DNA from: M55B118 sp964501715
GTDB lineage: Bacteria; Bacillota_I; Bacilli_A; Izemoplasmatales; Izemoplasmataceae
Assembly (NCBI GenBank): GCA_964501715.1
Contig: CAZCTR010000001.1
Location: forward strand, 144,185-208,184
Reading direction: 5' to 3'
Length of the DNA stretch: 64,000 nt
Both the position numbers and the translations under genes were made by a program. This document shows, piece after piece, positions 41,337 to 50,016 of this stretch. The notes below the pieces were generated by a model, which saw only the letters and a program-made list of their open reading frames with translations, made no database searches and was not told where the DNA came from. Positions within the stretch are counted from its first letter, which is position 1, and the number at the start of each line of letters is the position of its first letter.

Positions 41337-41753
41337 CTAATCACCGATGATCTTGATCAGGACACGCTTGTCGCGCTTGCCGTCGAACTCGCCGTAGAAA
41401 ATCTGTTCCCAAGGTCCGAAATCCAGTTTCCCCTTGGTGATCGCGACAAGTGCCTCACGGCCCATGAGCTGCCTTTTGATGTGCGCATCAGCATTGTCTT
41501 CAAATGTGTTGTGCTTGTACTGATCGTGCGGTTTCTCGGGCGCAACGCGTTCCAAGAAGGCTTCATAGTCCTGATGAAGTCCGGATTCGTCGTCATTGAT
41601 GAATACGCTCGCGGTGATGTGCATGGGGTTGACAAGGACGATGCCTTCCTCGATGCCGCTTTCTTCAAGCGCCTTTTCCACATCAGGGGTGATGTTGATG
41701 AAGGCCCGGCGGGTCTTCGTGTTGAAGGTGAGCACTTTTCGATGTGTCTTCAT
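41337..41753 (-). CDS. YjbQ-like protein (UPF0047)
   Basis: 138 residues. The family core is VNPMHITASVFINDDESGLHQDYEAFLERVAP, with HNTFEDNADAHIKRQLMG and GPWEQIFYGEFDGKRDKRVLIKIIG. YjbQ proteins have weak thiamine-phosphate synthase activity, but their main role is unknown. AAGGAGGAGG precedes the ATG. Confidence 0.9.
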   Translation of the reverse strand: MKTHRKVLTFNTKTRRAFINITPDVEKALEESGIEEGIVLVNPMHITASVFINDDESGLHQDYEAFLERVAPEKPHDQYKHNTFEDNADAHIKRQLMGREALVAITKGKLDFGPWEQIFYGEFDGKRDKRVLIKIIGD

Positions 41754-41767
41754 GTGAATCCTCCTCC

Positions 41768-43021
41768 TTACTGAATGGTTTCCAGAATCGAAAGCAATGT
41801 GTTCGAATAGTGATAGGCCTCTTTATAGAGGCGGCGTTTCTCAAGCAGTTTCGTCAACAATGAAACGCCTTGTTTGAACTTGGGGAAATTACGTTCCGAA
41901 AGCGCATCGTCCGTGAAATCCTTGAGCATATCGAGATACACTTCGTCCTCACCGTTTTCAAGCCCGTGTATCATGAGTTTATAAAACCGTTCTTCCAACG
42001 TGGTCACAAATGGCGCGCCAGATGACTTGAACTTCTCGATTGTCTTTTTTGCCTCGGTGTCATGTTTCAGTTTGTAACACGAGAAAACCTTGCTCATATA
42101 ATAGAAGGGCGAAGGGAATTCGAATGTGTCAAGGATTTTCAACGCTGCTTCATAGTCCTCGTCGAAGATATGATAGAGAGCCTTGTTTATATGTATGAAA
42201 TAATAAAGGTCAAGAACACCGTTCTTTTTGGCATAGGACTCGCTTTCCTTGAATGATTCGCGGAACTCATCAAATCTGAAAAGATAGATGTAGACTCTTT
42301 GCTTGACCGCCTTGGCCCGGTTGCTGCGGTTGAAATTGAGATTGTCCTCGAATAATTTCTGAGCTTTTTCGAGTGCTTCAATCGCATCGAAATAATGAAG
42401 GTAGTCCATGATCAGAATCGTTCCTCTGGAATAATTCAAAATCCCACGGAAATGGTCATCACGGACTATTTCAAGCAGCCGTTCGGTGTGTTCCAAAGCT
42501 TCTTTTTGTTTGAACTGACGCTTGAGATAGATCGTCTTCATGACTTCGAACCATTCCCGCTTGGAAGGCTCATAGAAATCCTTCATCGCTTCACAGGCTT
42601 GATAGAAATGCTCCATGAGGTCCTTTCTGTAACCCGTATGCACAACAACCATCAACATGATCAAGTGATAGTCCATGAAACATCTGGAATTCTCGTAAAT
42701 GTCACGCTTTTGATAGAGGCTGTTGAAGATTTCTTTTGCTGATTCGTAATTCACGTAAAGAACCTGATAAAACAGTTCGTGGAAATTTTTGTAGAACGCC
42801 TCTTCATGAAATGGGTCCCGGTTGAATGCGACATCCAAAACCTCAAGCAATTGTTTCATTGCCGAGGTTTTTGTTTGAGTGGCGCCTTTCTCGATTCTGT
42901 GGATCTGTGTGTGGGAGAGTCCAGTCTTGCTGGAAAGGTCTCTCAAAGTGAGTGATTTTTGCTTGCGCGCGAGATATAGGCGCTTACCAAGCAACGATTC
43001 ATCTGTCTTGGCCTGTTCCAT
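41768..43021 (-). CDS. HTH-TPR regulator, paralog 1 (RRNPP/Rgg-like layout)
   Basis: 417 residues. An XRE-type HTH (about 12-66: LARKQKSLTLRDLSSKTGLSHTQIHRIEKG) is followed by a long helical array resembling TPR repeats and ending LLEKRRLYKEAYHYSNTLL. The layout is that of RRNPP-type regulators, which often sense secreted peptides, but I find no peptide gene beside it. Two paralogs with the same layout and C-terminal signature lie at 45188-46462 and 50017-51261. AAGGGGG precedes the ATG; a candidate promoter TTGCGC-17-CATAAT lies upstream. It likely shares a transcript with yjbQ and the M48 protease. Confidence 0.82.
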   Translation of the reverse strand: MEQAKTDESLLGKRLYLARKQKSLTLRDLSSKTGLSHTQIHRIEKGATQTKTSAMKQLLEVLDVAFNRDPFHEEAFYKNFHELFYQVLYVNYESAKEIFNSLYQKRDIYENSRCFMDYHLIMLMVVVHTGYRKDLMEHFYQACEAMKDFYEPSKREWFEVMKTIYLKRQFKQKEALEHTERLLEIVRDDHFRGILNYSRGTILIMDYLHYFDAIEALEKAQKLFEDNLNFNRSNRAKAVKQRVYIYLFRFDEFRESFKESESYAKKNGVLDLYYFIHINKALYHIFDEDYEAALKILDTFEFPSPFYYMSKVFSCYKLKHDTEAKKTIEKFKSSGAPFVTTLEERFYKLMIHGLENGEDEVYLDMLKDFTDDALSERNFPKFKQGVSLLTKLLEKRRLYKEAYHYSNTLLSILETIQ

Positions 43022-43081
43022 ATGGCACCCCCTTTGGTCACATACTATTATGCCACCTCAAGGCTTTGTGCGCAAGGTCTA

Positions 43082-44023
43082 TCATAAATACCCCATGTCT
43101 TCAAGATAAGCCTTCAGGATGCCGCTTGAATGCTGGAGTTGATGATCCTCTTCCGGACTGAGGGAGAGCTTCACTATATGATGGATCCCCTCCCTGTTGA
43201 TCACGGCTGGTAGACCGATGTAAACTTGATCGCAGGCATATTCCCCTTCATTTAGAACTGATAAGGGAAGGATCCTGTTTTCATTGTTGAAAATCGCTGC
43301 GGTTATACGCACCAGCGACATGCCGATACCGTAATATGAAGCTTTCTTGCGTTTGATGATTTCCCCCGCAGCGTCACGGACCCTCTTTGCGATGTGCTCC
43401 ATGTCATCGAAACGGATGCTGTCCATGCTGTTGATCACATCACCTATCGGTTTTGCACCTATGTTCGCGTTCGACCAGCAAACGAATTCGCTGTCTCCGT
43501 GTTCACCTAAAATGTAGGCATGGACATTGCGTACATCAATCGAGATCTGTTTGCCGATTTCATAACGCAGCCTTGCCGTATCCAGACTTGTTCCGCTTCC
43601 GAAGATGCGGTTTTTCGGCAAGTTTGATTCTTTATATATGACATGGGTGAGTATATCGACCGGATTCGATGCGACAAGAACCAGCCCGTCAAATCCAGAA
43701 GCCATCAGGCTTTTCGTGATGCTTTTCATGATGGAGGCGTTTCTCTCCAAAAGCTCGAGGCGGGTCTCCCCTTTCTTTTGACTGACCCCAGCAGAGATCA
43801 CCGCCAGGTCCGCATCTTTACATTCTTCGTATCCGCCTGCGCGTATGGCCATTTTTCTCGGTCCAAAAGCCAGTCCATGATTGAGGTCCATAGCTTCACC
43901 TATGGCTTTTTCCTTATCCGCATCTATCAGCACTAACTCTTCCACTGTGCCTTGGTTCACAAGGGCGTAGGCATAAGACATGCCCACGAAACCAGTCCCT
44001 ATCACTACTACTTTGCTGCTCAT
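43082..44023 (-). CDS. ldh: L-lactate dehydrogenase
   Basis: Reduces pyruvate to lactate with NADH, 313 residues. The Rossmann motif is IGTGFVGMSYA, the NAD-specific acid is in LIDAD, the LDH-type glutamine lies in GVSQKKGETRLELLERN with the mobile-loop arginine, and the catalytic histidine is in LGEHGDSEF. Q rather than R in the loop argues for lactate over malate. TAGGAGAG precedes the ATG. Transcribed alone or with the downstream regulator. Confidence 0.95.
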   Translation of the reverse strand: MSSKVVVIGTGFVGMSYAYALVNQGTVEELVLIDADKEKAIGEAMDLNHGLAFGPRKMAIRAGGYEECKDADLAVISAGVSQKKGETRLELLERNASIMKSITKSLMASGFDGLVLVASNPVDILTHVIYKESNLPKNRIFGSGTSLDTARLRYEIGKQISIDVRNVHAYILGEHGDSEFVCWSNANIGAKPIGDVINSMDSIRFDDMEHIAKRVRDAAGEIIKRKKASYYGIGMSLVRITAAIFNNENRILPLSVLNEGEYACDQVYIGLPAVINREGIHHIVKLSLSPEEDHQLQHSSGILKAYLEDMGYL

Positions 44024-44193
44024 AAAGCATCACTCTCCTACTTATAAAAATATCATATAATGAGGATGCCGACACGAAGAACACTTTTTTAATACACAAA
44101 ATGAGCGAATAGATAGTACCGCGAATCAATAAACAAGCGTCAATGGCCTGTAAGAAAAATGAATATGATATCTTTAATATAAGAGGTGATTCC

Positions 44194-44686
44194 ATGCTGA
44201 AACTTGTGTTGAATAAACAAAAGGACACCAAGAACTTATGGATGCTTACGGGCATTCTTGCACTCATATTCATTCTATATAGCAGCCTTGACATCCTCCA
44301 ACATGGATCGGCGGGCGCCTTGATTTCCAATCTCGGTCCCTCACTTCTTGCAATCCATCTTTTCATCAATGTGTTCATGGCCTCTTTGAGCGCACTCATG
44401 ATCTCACTGAGCCAAATCAAGCTGAACCTTACCAAGAGTGAGCCGAAAGGTGCTACCGGCATTCCTTTTCTGTCTTTCATTTTCGGACTTCTCACATTCG
44501 GATGCGCACCTTGTGTGGTGACGTTTCTCGCCGCGATCGGCATATCATTCACTCCGATTGTCTTTCCCAACGGGAATCTGCTTTGGAAACTGATATTGAT
44601 CGGTCTTCTCGCCGTTGGTCTTGTCTACATCCTCTACAGCATTGAAAAGAACACCTGCAAAATCAAACCTTCATCATCCAAGGACC
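44194..44686 (+). CDS. membrane protein with a CAPC motif, 3' end lost in gap
   Basis: 164 codons readable, then the gap. There are four or five hydrophobic helices and a conserved-looking segment LTFGCAPCVVTFLAAIGISF (about 104-123), with another cysteine near the end (NTCKIK). Paired cysteines in a membrane helix suggest redox or metal handling, but I do not recognise the family. ATG 44194 has AGAGGTGATTCC upstream; the longer frame lacks a ribosome site. It is the only rightward gene in this neighbourhood. Confidence 0.65.
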
Positions 44687-44786
44687 NNNNNNNNNNNNNN
44701 NNNNNNNNNNNNNNNNNNNNNNNNNNNNNNNNNNNNNNNNNNNNNNNNNNNNNNNNNNNNNNNNNNNNNNNNNNNNNNNNNNNNNN
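44687..44786. other. assembly gap of 100 N
   Basis: Exactly 100 undetermined bases. It cuts the membrane protein gene and sits ten bases from the HIT gene stop, so adjacency of the two sides is not proven by the sequence. Confidence 0.98.
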
Positions 44787-44795
44787 CACAAGTGT

Positions 44796-45173
44796 TCACT
44801 TGACATATTTCTGCTTGGAGGGTATGACGCCGCGTACGCCTCCTCTAGGATCCTGCATGTCATCTTTGTAGCGAGGGATGAGATGGATGTGCACATGATG
44901 GACCGTCTGGCCTGCCGCCTCTCCGACATTGATGCCGATGTTGTATCCATCAGGCACATGGCATGCATCGAGTTGTTGTTTCACTGTAAAGATGGCATCT
45001 GATGCGGCGTGTCTTTCCTCGTCAGTCAGATCGAAAAAGGAAGCGACATGCCGTTTGGGAATAATGAGCGCATGGCCCTTTGTGACAGGGTAGCCATCAG
45101 AAATTGCATACACGTATTCGTTTTCATGGAGCACCGAGCTTTGGTCAAACGAGCAAAATGGGCAGGGTTTCAT
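44796..45173 (-). CDS. HIT family nucleotide hydrolase/transferase
   Basis: 125 residues. The histidine triad is HVHIHLIP near residue 97, with the N-terminal CPFC pair and NIGINVGEAAGQTVHH, as in the Hit/HinT branch that hydrolyses adenosine phosphoramidates or dinucleotides. The physiological substrate is unknown. ATG 45173 is preceded by AAAGGTGG. It follows the second HTH-TPR regulator by 14 bases and is probably co-transcribed. Confidence 0.9.
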   Translation of the reverse strand: MKPCPFCSFDQSSVLHENEYVYAISDGYPVTKGHALIIPKRHVASFFDLTDEERHAASDAIFTVKQQLDACHVPDGYNIGINVGEAAGQTVHHVHIHLIPRYKDDMQDPRGGVRGVIPSKQKYVK

Positions 45174-45187
45174 ACAATGACCACCTT

Positions 45188-46462
45188 TCAATGAAGCGCC
45201 TTTAACGTAAGGTCAGTAAACTCATTAGCGAGATTATAGGCTTTCTTATACCGGCGCTTCTTTTCAAGCCAGGAGACATAGAACCGATAGGCGTCCTTGC
45301 TTTCTGTGAAGCTGTTCATGGTTTTGGCTTGCTCATAAAATCTCGACAAGGTATCCTCTTGGTGGTCGCTGCCATTCTGAAAATACGATTCGATCATGTC
45401 TAGGCCGTATTTGTAGAGCAATGCATTCTTTTCGTATTTGCTTGCAAGCTTCCTTCCTTTTCTGACCGCTTTCAATGCCCTTTCCTTATTGCCCAGTTTA
45501 AGATGGTTCATCCCTTCGTAATAAGCATATTGCATATTGTCGCCATCAATGCAATGGAGTTTCTCAATTGCGGCTTCGTATTCCTCATGTTGATAATGAT
45601 ACAAGGAAAATGTGAAATGGATAAAGGCTTCTACGCCGCGCAGTTTGTGTTTTTTGGCAAAGTCCAAGCTGTCCTTGTAAAGTGTGACGGGATCATTGCG
45701 CTTCGAAGTCATCAACTTCATGATCTCCAATAGTATGCGCGTATGAGAGATCCTGACATAGTTATTGTAGGTTTTGAATATCTCATGCGCTCTTTTGAGG
45801 TTTCGCATAGCCTTCGAATAGTGGTGTCTGAGCATATGTGTCCGAGCGATCAAATATTCGTTGAAAGCACTGAGGTGGGTGTTTGTATTCAATTCCACCG
45901 CCTCTTTATAATGGCTCATCGCACCATCATAATCGGAAACATTGAAAAAATAGGTTCCGGCATAAGTCAGGAAAGCCTGGAGCTGAGTCGGATCGAACAA
46001 ATCCCGTATGGTGTTCAATTCCCGGTAAAGCGTCGTGGTTTCTTGAAAATCCATGTCCATCATGAAATTGTAATAGGCTATTTTTATGATGAGGAAATCC
46101 ACCATCCATAGCGATTGCTCATGATATGCGGCCTTGATCTCAAGCTTGGTCATGTTGATTTCGGACTCGATGGAGTCGAAATACAGAATGTTGTTGAAAA
46201 CATCCCGAACATTTTCGAAAAAGGCTTTTTCTTCATCCGGATCATATCGCACCTCTATTTTTAATGTCTGTGTGAGGTGGTCATAGATTTGTTCGGAAAG
46301 GTTGACTTGTCCTTTCTCGATGCGTCTGAGATATGCATGGGATATGCCCGATCTTTCCGAAAGCGTCCTCAATGAATGCTGTTGTCGGATGCGATAGAGC
46401 CGAACAATCATGCCGAACTGTCTTTTATGATAAGGCTGATTGATGATGTCGATGAAAGTCAT
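45188..46462 (-). CDS. HTH-TPR regulator, paralog 2
   Basis: 424 residues with an XRE HTH (about 16-72: LYRIRQQHSLRTLSERSGISHAYLRRIEKGQVNLSE) and a TPR-like helical remainder ending WLEKKRRYKKAYNLANEFTDLTL, the same ending pattern as paralog 1. It has few cysteines and no membrane segment. GGAAG precedes the ATG. It sits between the duplicated membrane protein and the HIT gene in a leftward run that may begin at tdh. Ligand and targets unknown. Confidence 0.8.
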   Translation of the reverse strand: MTFIDIINQPYHKRQFGMIVRLYRIRQQHSLRTLSERSGISHAYLRRIEKGQVNLSEQIYDHLTQTLKIEVRYDPDEEKAFFENVRDVFNNILYFDSIESEINMTKLEIKAAYHEQSLWMVDFLIIKIAYYNFMMDMDFQETTTLYRELNTIRDLFDPTQLQAFLTYAGTYFFNVSDYDGAMSHYKEAVELNTNTHLSAFNEYLIARTHMLRHHYSKAMRNLKRAHEIFKTYNNYVRISHTRILLEIMKLMTSKRNDPVTLYKDSLDFAKKHKLRGVEAFIHFTFSLYHYQHEEYEAAIEKLHCIDGDNMQYAYYEGMNHLKLGNKERALKAVRKGRKLASKYEKNALLYKYGLDMIESYFQNGSDHQEDTLSRFYEQAKTMNSFTESKDAYRFYVSWLEKKRRYKKAYNLANEFTDLTLKALH

Positions 46463-46485
46463 AAGCGTCTTCCTTTACCATGAAG

Positions 46486-47442
46486 TTATCTTGATTGTAA
46501 CACGCTCTTTAAAAAACGACGAGCAAAAAAAACCACACCGTTCACACTCAGGACGGATGCGAAAGCGATGGTACCGAGTTTCCCTCCTACGCCGCCTAAA
46601 GACTGCGCGCTATAGATGAAAAGCAGGCCGAACAGAACCCCTGAGAGGCCTGTCCATCCCTCATGTTCCAAATAGGTCCTTGAGGACATGCCGGCAAACG
46701 AGGCGCCAAAAGCCACAACCGCCAATGTCAGCCCTTGGGAACCAAAAACAAGCGGCAAAAACCCGCCAAAGACCACACCGATGAAGGCACTGCCCATGAC
46801 GGCCCCCTGTGAGAGCCGTATGTTCAAAATGTTGGATCCGATAGCGCCCAAGACAGCGAAAACAATCACCCAGAGCACCATTCTGCCTTCCATGGAGTCT
46901 CCGGGCAAGAACGGCTGCCCGATGAGCAAACAGACGACAAAGACGCCGGTCAGCGCAATGGTCCCGAGTTTCCCTCCGACGCCATTATATACATCCTTTG
47001 AAAGCACGAAAATGACTGAAGCCGCCATTGCGGCCATAAGGAAATATGGCAGGTTCAATAGGTCCGGACTGCTCATGCCGATGAAACTGCCACAGAAAAC
47101 CGGCACCGCGAGCGGTTTGTGAAACATTGCGACAAGGACTCCTACAATTCCACTCGCAAGCACGACATTCACGCCGACATATGCGGAGAGCACATAAGTG
47201 AGCACGCCGCCGGTGAAGACGCCAAGAAAATCCTTCATTGCCTCAAAGCTGAATAATGCATAGGCCTTAGGCAGATTTGGAACATGTCTGAAGATGTTCA
47301 CAATGGCTATCAAGGCAAAGATAGCGAACAGCATCACCGAGACGAACGCAAGCCAATGTATGTTCCAAGCACTGATCAAGGTGGTTCCGAAAAAGACCCC
47401 TACGAAAGTGGTGAGAATCGCAAAACCAATCCAACGGTTCAT
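46486..47442 (-). CDS. multi-spanning membrane protein with an internal duplication
   Basis: 318 residues with about ten hydrophobic segments. Two halves share a rare motif pair: GSFIGMSSPDLLNLPYF with GVGGKLGTIALTGVF (about 115-175), and GASFAGMSSRTYLEHEG with GVGGKLGTIAFASVL (about 245-305). This indicates duplication and fusion, as in transporters with inverted or parallel repeats. I do not recognise the family. It follows kbl by 16 bases after a small hairpin AACGTC-atct-GACGTT, and no Shine-Dalgarno is visible, which makes the start uncertain. The tdh-kbl context hints at amino acid transport, which is speculation. Confidence 0.75.
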   Translation of the reverse strand: MNRWIGFAILTTFVGVFFGTTLISAWNIHWLAFVSVMLFAIFALIAIVNIFRHVPNLPKAYALFSFEAMKDFLGVFTGGVLTYVLSAYVGVNVVLASGIVGVLVAMFHKPLAVPVFCGSFIGMSSPDLLNLPYFLMAAMAASVIFVLSKDVYNGVGGKLGTIALTGVFVVCLLIGQPFLPGDSMEGRMVLWVIVFAVLGAIGSNILNIRLSQGAVMGSAFIGVVFGGFLPLVFGSQGLTLAVVAFGASFAGMSSRTYLEHEGWTGLSGVLFGLLFIYSAQSLGGVGGKLGTIAFASVLSVNGVVFFARRFLKSVLQSR

Positions 47443-47458
47443 AAAAGGAAACTGAACG

Positions 47459-48640
47459 TCAGATGACGTTCAGTGCTTTCCCCACTTTCTCAAATGCCTT
47501 TAGTGCGTGTTCGAGGTCCTCTTTCGTATGGGCGGCGCTAATCATGGCGCGACATCTTCCCGTGCCTTTGGGAACAGTCGGAAACACGATGCCAGAGACG
47601 AACACTTTTTCTTCCAACAAGGCTTTCGAGAATTCCATGGTTTTCTTTTCCGGACCGATCATCACCGGAGTGATGGGTGTTTTGCTATGACCGATGTCAA
47701 ACCCCATGGCTTCAAGGCCTTCCTTGAAATAACGGGCATTATCCCAGAGCCTGTCAGTGTGTTCCTCGCTTTCCATGAGCATCTTCACGCTTTCAATGGT
47801 CGCTGCGGTGGCCGCTGGTGGAAGCGCAGTGGAAAAAAGCAAGGGGCGCGCCCTGTGAAGCAGCCATTCCTTCACATTCTGTCTAGTCGCAACATAGCCG
47901 CCGACAACACCGATCGCCTTGCTGAGGGTGCCAACAATGAAATCAATCTCGCCGTGCAGTCCGAGATGATCGACTGTTCCTCTTCCACTCTCACCAAGCA
48001 CACCGCTTCCATGTGCGTCATCCACATAAGTCAGACAGTCATATTCTTTTGCGAGCCTGACAATCGTATGAAGATCCGCGAGGTCCCCGTCCATGGAAAA
48101 GACACCATCCGTAATGATCAAAACGTTGTTATAATCCTTGCGTCGCGTTTTCAGTATGCGTTCCAGATCATCCATGTTGTTGTGTTCATATACAGCCTTG
48201 TCCGCCTTGGAAAGACGGACGCCGTCAATGATGGAGGCGTGATTGAGCGCATCGCTGATGATCAAATCCCCCTTGTCAACGATGGCCTGAATGGTTCCTA
48301 TGTTGCAGTTGAGGCCGGATTGAAAGCTTATGACAGCCTCTTCTTTCTTAAAATCGGCAAGCACCTTCTCAAGTTCTTCAAGCAAGTCCTGATTGCCGAC
48401 GATGGTCCTCACGGCTCCTGCGCCAACGCCATATTTGTCTACAGCCTCTTTGGAGGCATTCTTGACACGCGGGTGATTCGCAAGGCCGAGATAGTTGTTG
48501 CTGGAGAGATTCACAACCTCGTTTCCGTCAAGATCGATCACATGGTCGCACGGACCGTAATTGACGGGGAGTTTTCGATACACTCCCTCGTCCTTCAATG
48601 ATTGAATGCGTTCATCAATGAATTTAAGTCTGTCACTCAT
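47459..48640 (-). CDS. kbl: glycine C-acetyltransferase (2-amino-3-ketobutyrate CoA ligase)
   Basis: PLP enzyme splitting 2-amino-3-oxobutyrate with CoA into glycine and acetyl-CoA. It has 393 residues. SSNNYLGLANHPRV, VDDAHGSGVLGESGRG and the PLP lysine region GTLSKAIGVVGGY are typical of the alpha-oxoamine synthase family. Kbl is chosen over BioF or ALA synthase because tdh is directly upstream with an eight-base overlap. Confidence 0.95.
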   Translation of the reverse strand: MSDRLKFIDERIQSLKDEGVYRKLPVNYGPCDHVIDLDGNEVVNLSSNNYLGLANHPRVKNASKEAVDKYGVGAGAVRTIVGNQDLLEELEKVLADFKKEEAVISFQSGLNCNIGTIQAIVDKGDLIISDALNHASIIDGVRLSKADKAVYEHNNMDDLERILKTRRKDYNNVLIITDGVFSMDGDLADLHTIVRLAKEYDCLTYVDDAHGSGVLGESGRGTVDHLGLHGEIDFIVGTLSKAIGVVGGYVATRQNVKEWLLHRARPLLFSTALPPAATAATIESVKMLMESEEHTDRLWDNARYFKEGLEAMGFDIGHSKTPITPVMIGPEKKTMEFSKALLEEKVFVSGIVFPTVPKGTGRCRAMISAAHTKEDLEHALKAFEKVGKALNVI

Positions 48641-49703
48641 AATCTTCCTCCTCTGGTATCAAAACGATTTTTCCACTGTTTCCGCTGCCCATGATCTCAC
48701 TGGCTTTCTCGATATCCTTGAGGGGAAAGGTGTGCGTGATGATGTCATCAAGATGCAGCAAACCCTTGTCAATGAGCGCTTTGACTTCGTGCCAAGTGTC
48801 ATAGATGCGTCTGCCTGTCACACCGTAAACACTGACGCCTTTGAATACGACATCGTTTGCAAGATCGAGTTCAATCGGTTTCGAGGGGATGCCAAGCATA
48901 CTGATACCCCCGCCTTTCTTGACATACTTGAAGGCTTTCTCGATTGCATCCTTGTTGCCGCTGAACTCACCGACCACATCGACACCACGGCCGTCGGTTT
49001 CTGCCATCACCCTCTCGACAACGTCCTCTTCGAGAGGATTGATGACGGTGTCCGCTCCAAGCTTCGTCGCAAGGTCACGCCTATAAGCATTCACTTCAAG
49101 GGCTATGATCTTCTTGGCGCCATACGCCTTTGCCACATCGATGCCCATCAAACCGATCGGGCCCGTTCCGACAACTGCGACATCCTTGTTCTCAAGGTCA
49201 AAATGGTTCATCGTGTGCACGGCGTTGCCCAAGGGTTCCTGGACCGATAAGTGATCAATGTTCGTATCTTTGTCATTGATGAAGCAATTCTTTGCCGGAA
49301 TCTTGACATATCCGGCAAAACATCCATCTGTGTCAACACCGATGATTCTGGTGTTCTCACAGATATGGCCTTCGCCTCTTTTACAGAATTCACATTCACC
49401 ACAAATGATGTGGGTTTCCGCACTCACGATGTCTCCTTTGGAAACATCGTTCACAGCCTCGCCTACATCCATTACTTTCCCGGCGAATTCATGGCCGACA
49501 GTGAGCGGGAGTTCAAGCCTGCTTTCGGCCCATTCATCATAACTGTAGATATGGTAGTCAGTCCCACAAAAAGAAGCTCTCAAGACTTTTATGAGAACCT
49601 CATCCGATTTCAAAGAAGAATCCAGTTTCTTCTTGGTGATAGAAAATCCTTTTTCAGGTTTGTCCTTTACTATAGCTGTCATTGAGAGCATCGATTTAGC
49701 CAA
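48633..49703 (-). CDS. tdh: L-threonine 3-dehydrogenase
   Basis: Oxidises threonine to 2-amino-3-oxobutyrate with NAD, 356 residues. A zinc alcohol dehydrogenase fold: catalytic CGTDYHIY and GHEFAG, structural zinc cysteines in CGECEFCKRGEGHIC, and the Rossmann motif GTGPIGLMGIDVAKAYGA. The start is unusual: TTG 49703 lies just downstream of GAGGGAGAAC, while the ATGs four and seven codons later lack good spacing. With kbl it converts threonine to glycine and acetyl-CoA. Confidence 0.93.
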   Translation of the reverse strand: MAKSMLSMTAIVKDKPEKGFSITKKKLDSSLKSDEVLIKVLRASFCGTDYHIYSYDEWAESRLELPLTVGHEFAGKVMDVGEAVNDVSKGDIVSAETHIICGECEFCKRGEGHICENTRIIGVDTDGCFAGYVKIPAKNCFINDKDTNIDHLSVQEPLGNAVHTMNHFDLENKDVAVVGTGPIGLMGIDVAKAYGAKKIIALEVNAYRRDLATKLGADTVINPLEEDVVERVMAETDGRGVDVVGEFSGNKDAIEKAFKYVKKGGGISMLGIPSKPIELDLANDVVFKGVSVYGVTGRRIYDTWHEVKALIDKGLLHLDDIITHTFPLKDIEKASEIMGSGNSGKIVLIPEEEDYE

Positions 49704-49761
49704 AGTTCTCCCTCTTTCCTAAGAAGTTTTAATAACGCTTACATCACTTGGTATTATAACA

Positions 49762-49770
49762 CATATGCAG
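49762..49770 (-). promoter_or_regulatory. extended -10 promoter of tdh-kbl
   Basis: TGT-TATAAT on the minus strand, about 50 bases upstream of the tdh start, without a clear -35. Coordinates are approximate within a few bases. Confidence 0.5.
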
Positions 49771-49802
49771 AGCCAACCCCATGCATACTCAGAAAAAACA
49801 CC

Positions 49803-49834
49803 AAAAAAAATCACCAAGCCAAAGCTTGGTGATT
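49803..49834. terminator. terminator after HTH-TPR paralog 3
   Basis: Hairpin AATCACCAAGC / GCTTGGTGATT with A/T runs on both sides; on the minus strand it precedes the tdh promoter. Confidence 0.85.
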
Positions 49835-49839
49835 AAAAA

Positions 49840-50016
49840 AATAAAAAGGAGCCTGTGAAATGTGATGGAAAAAATCCCTTCCCTGTCCTTAATCCACCTG
49901 TTACATTTACAATTATGCAACAGATTATACAATATTACAAGTCAATGGTGTTAGTTTACAACTATGAACATGAATTGCTTAAGCAATGTTTTTATATGGT
50001 TTGTTTCATACGTGGG
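49840..50016. other. AT-rich stretch after regulator 3, no gene supported
   Basis: I checked for a small signalling-peptide gene following the RRNPP-like regulator; on the minus strand only very short frames (5-6 codons) start in it. A plus-strand frame from 49855 runs antisense into the regulator and looks like a shadow. Nothing is supported here. Confidence 0.5.

Noticed and set aside
49840..50016. Possible secreted signalling-peptide gene for the RRNPP-like regulator
   Set aside because: Minus-strand frames starting in the gap end after five or six codons and lack a hydrophobic leader.
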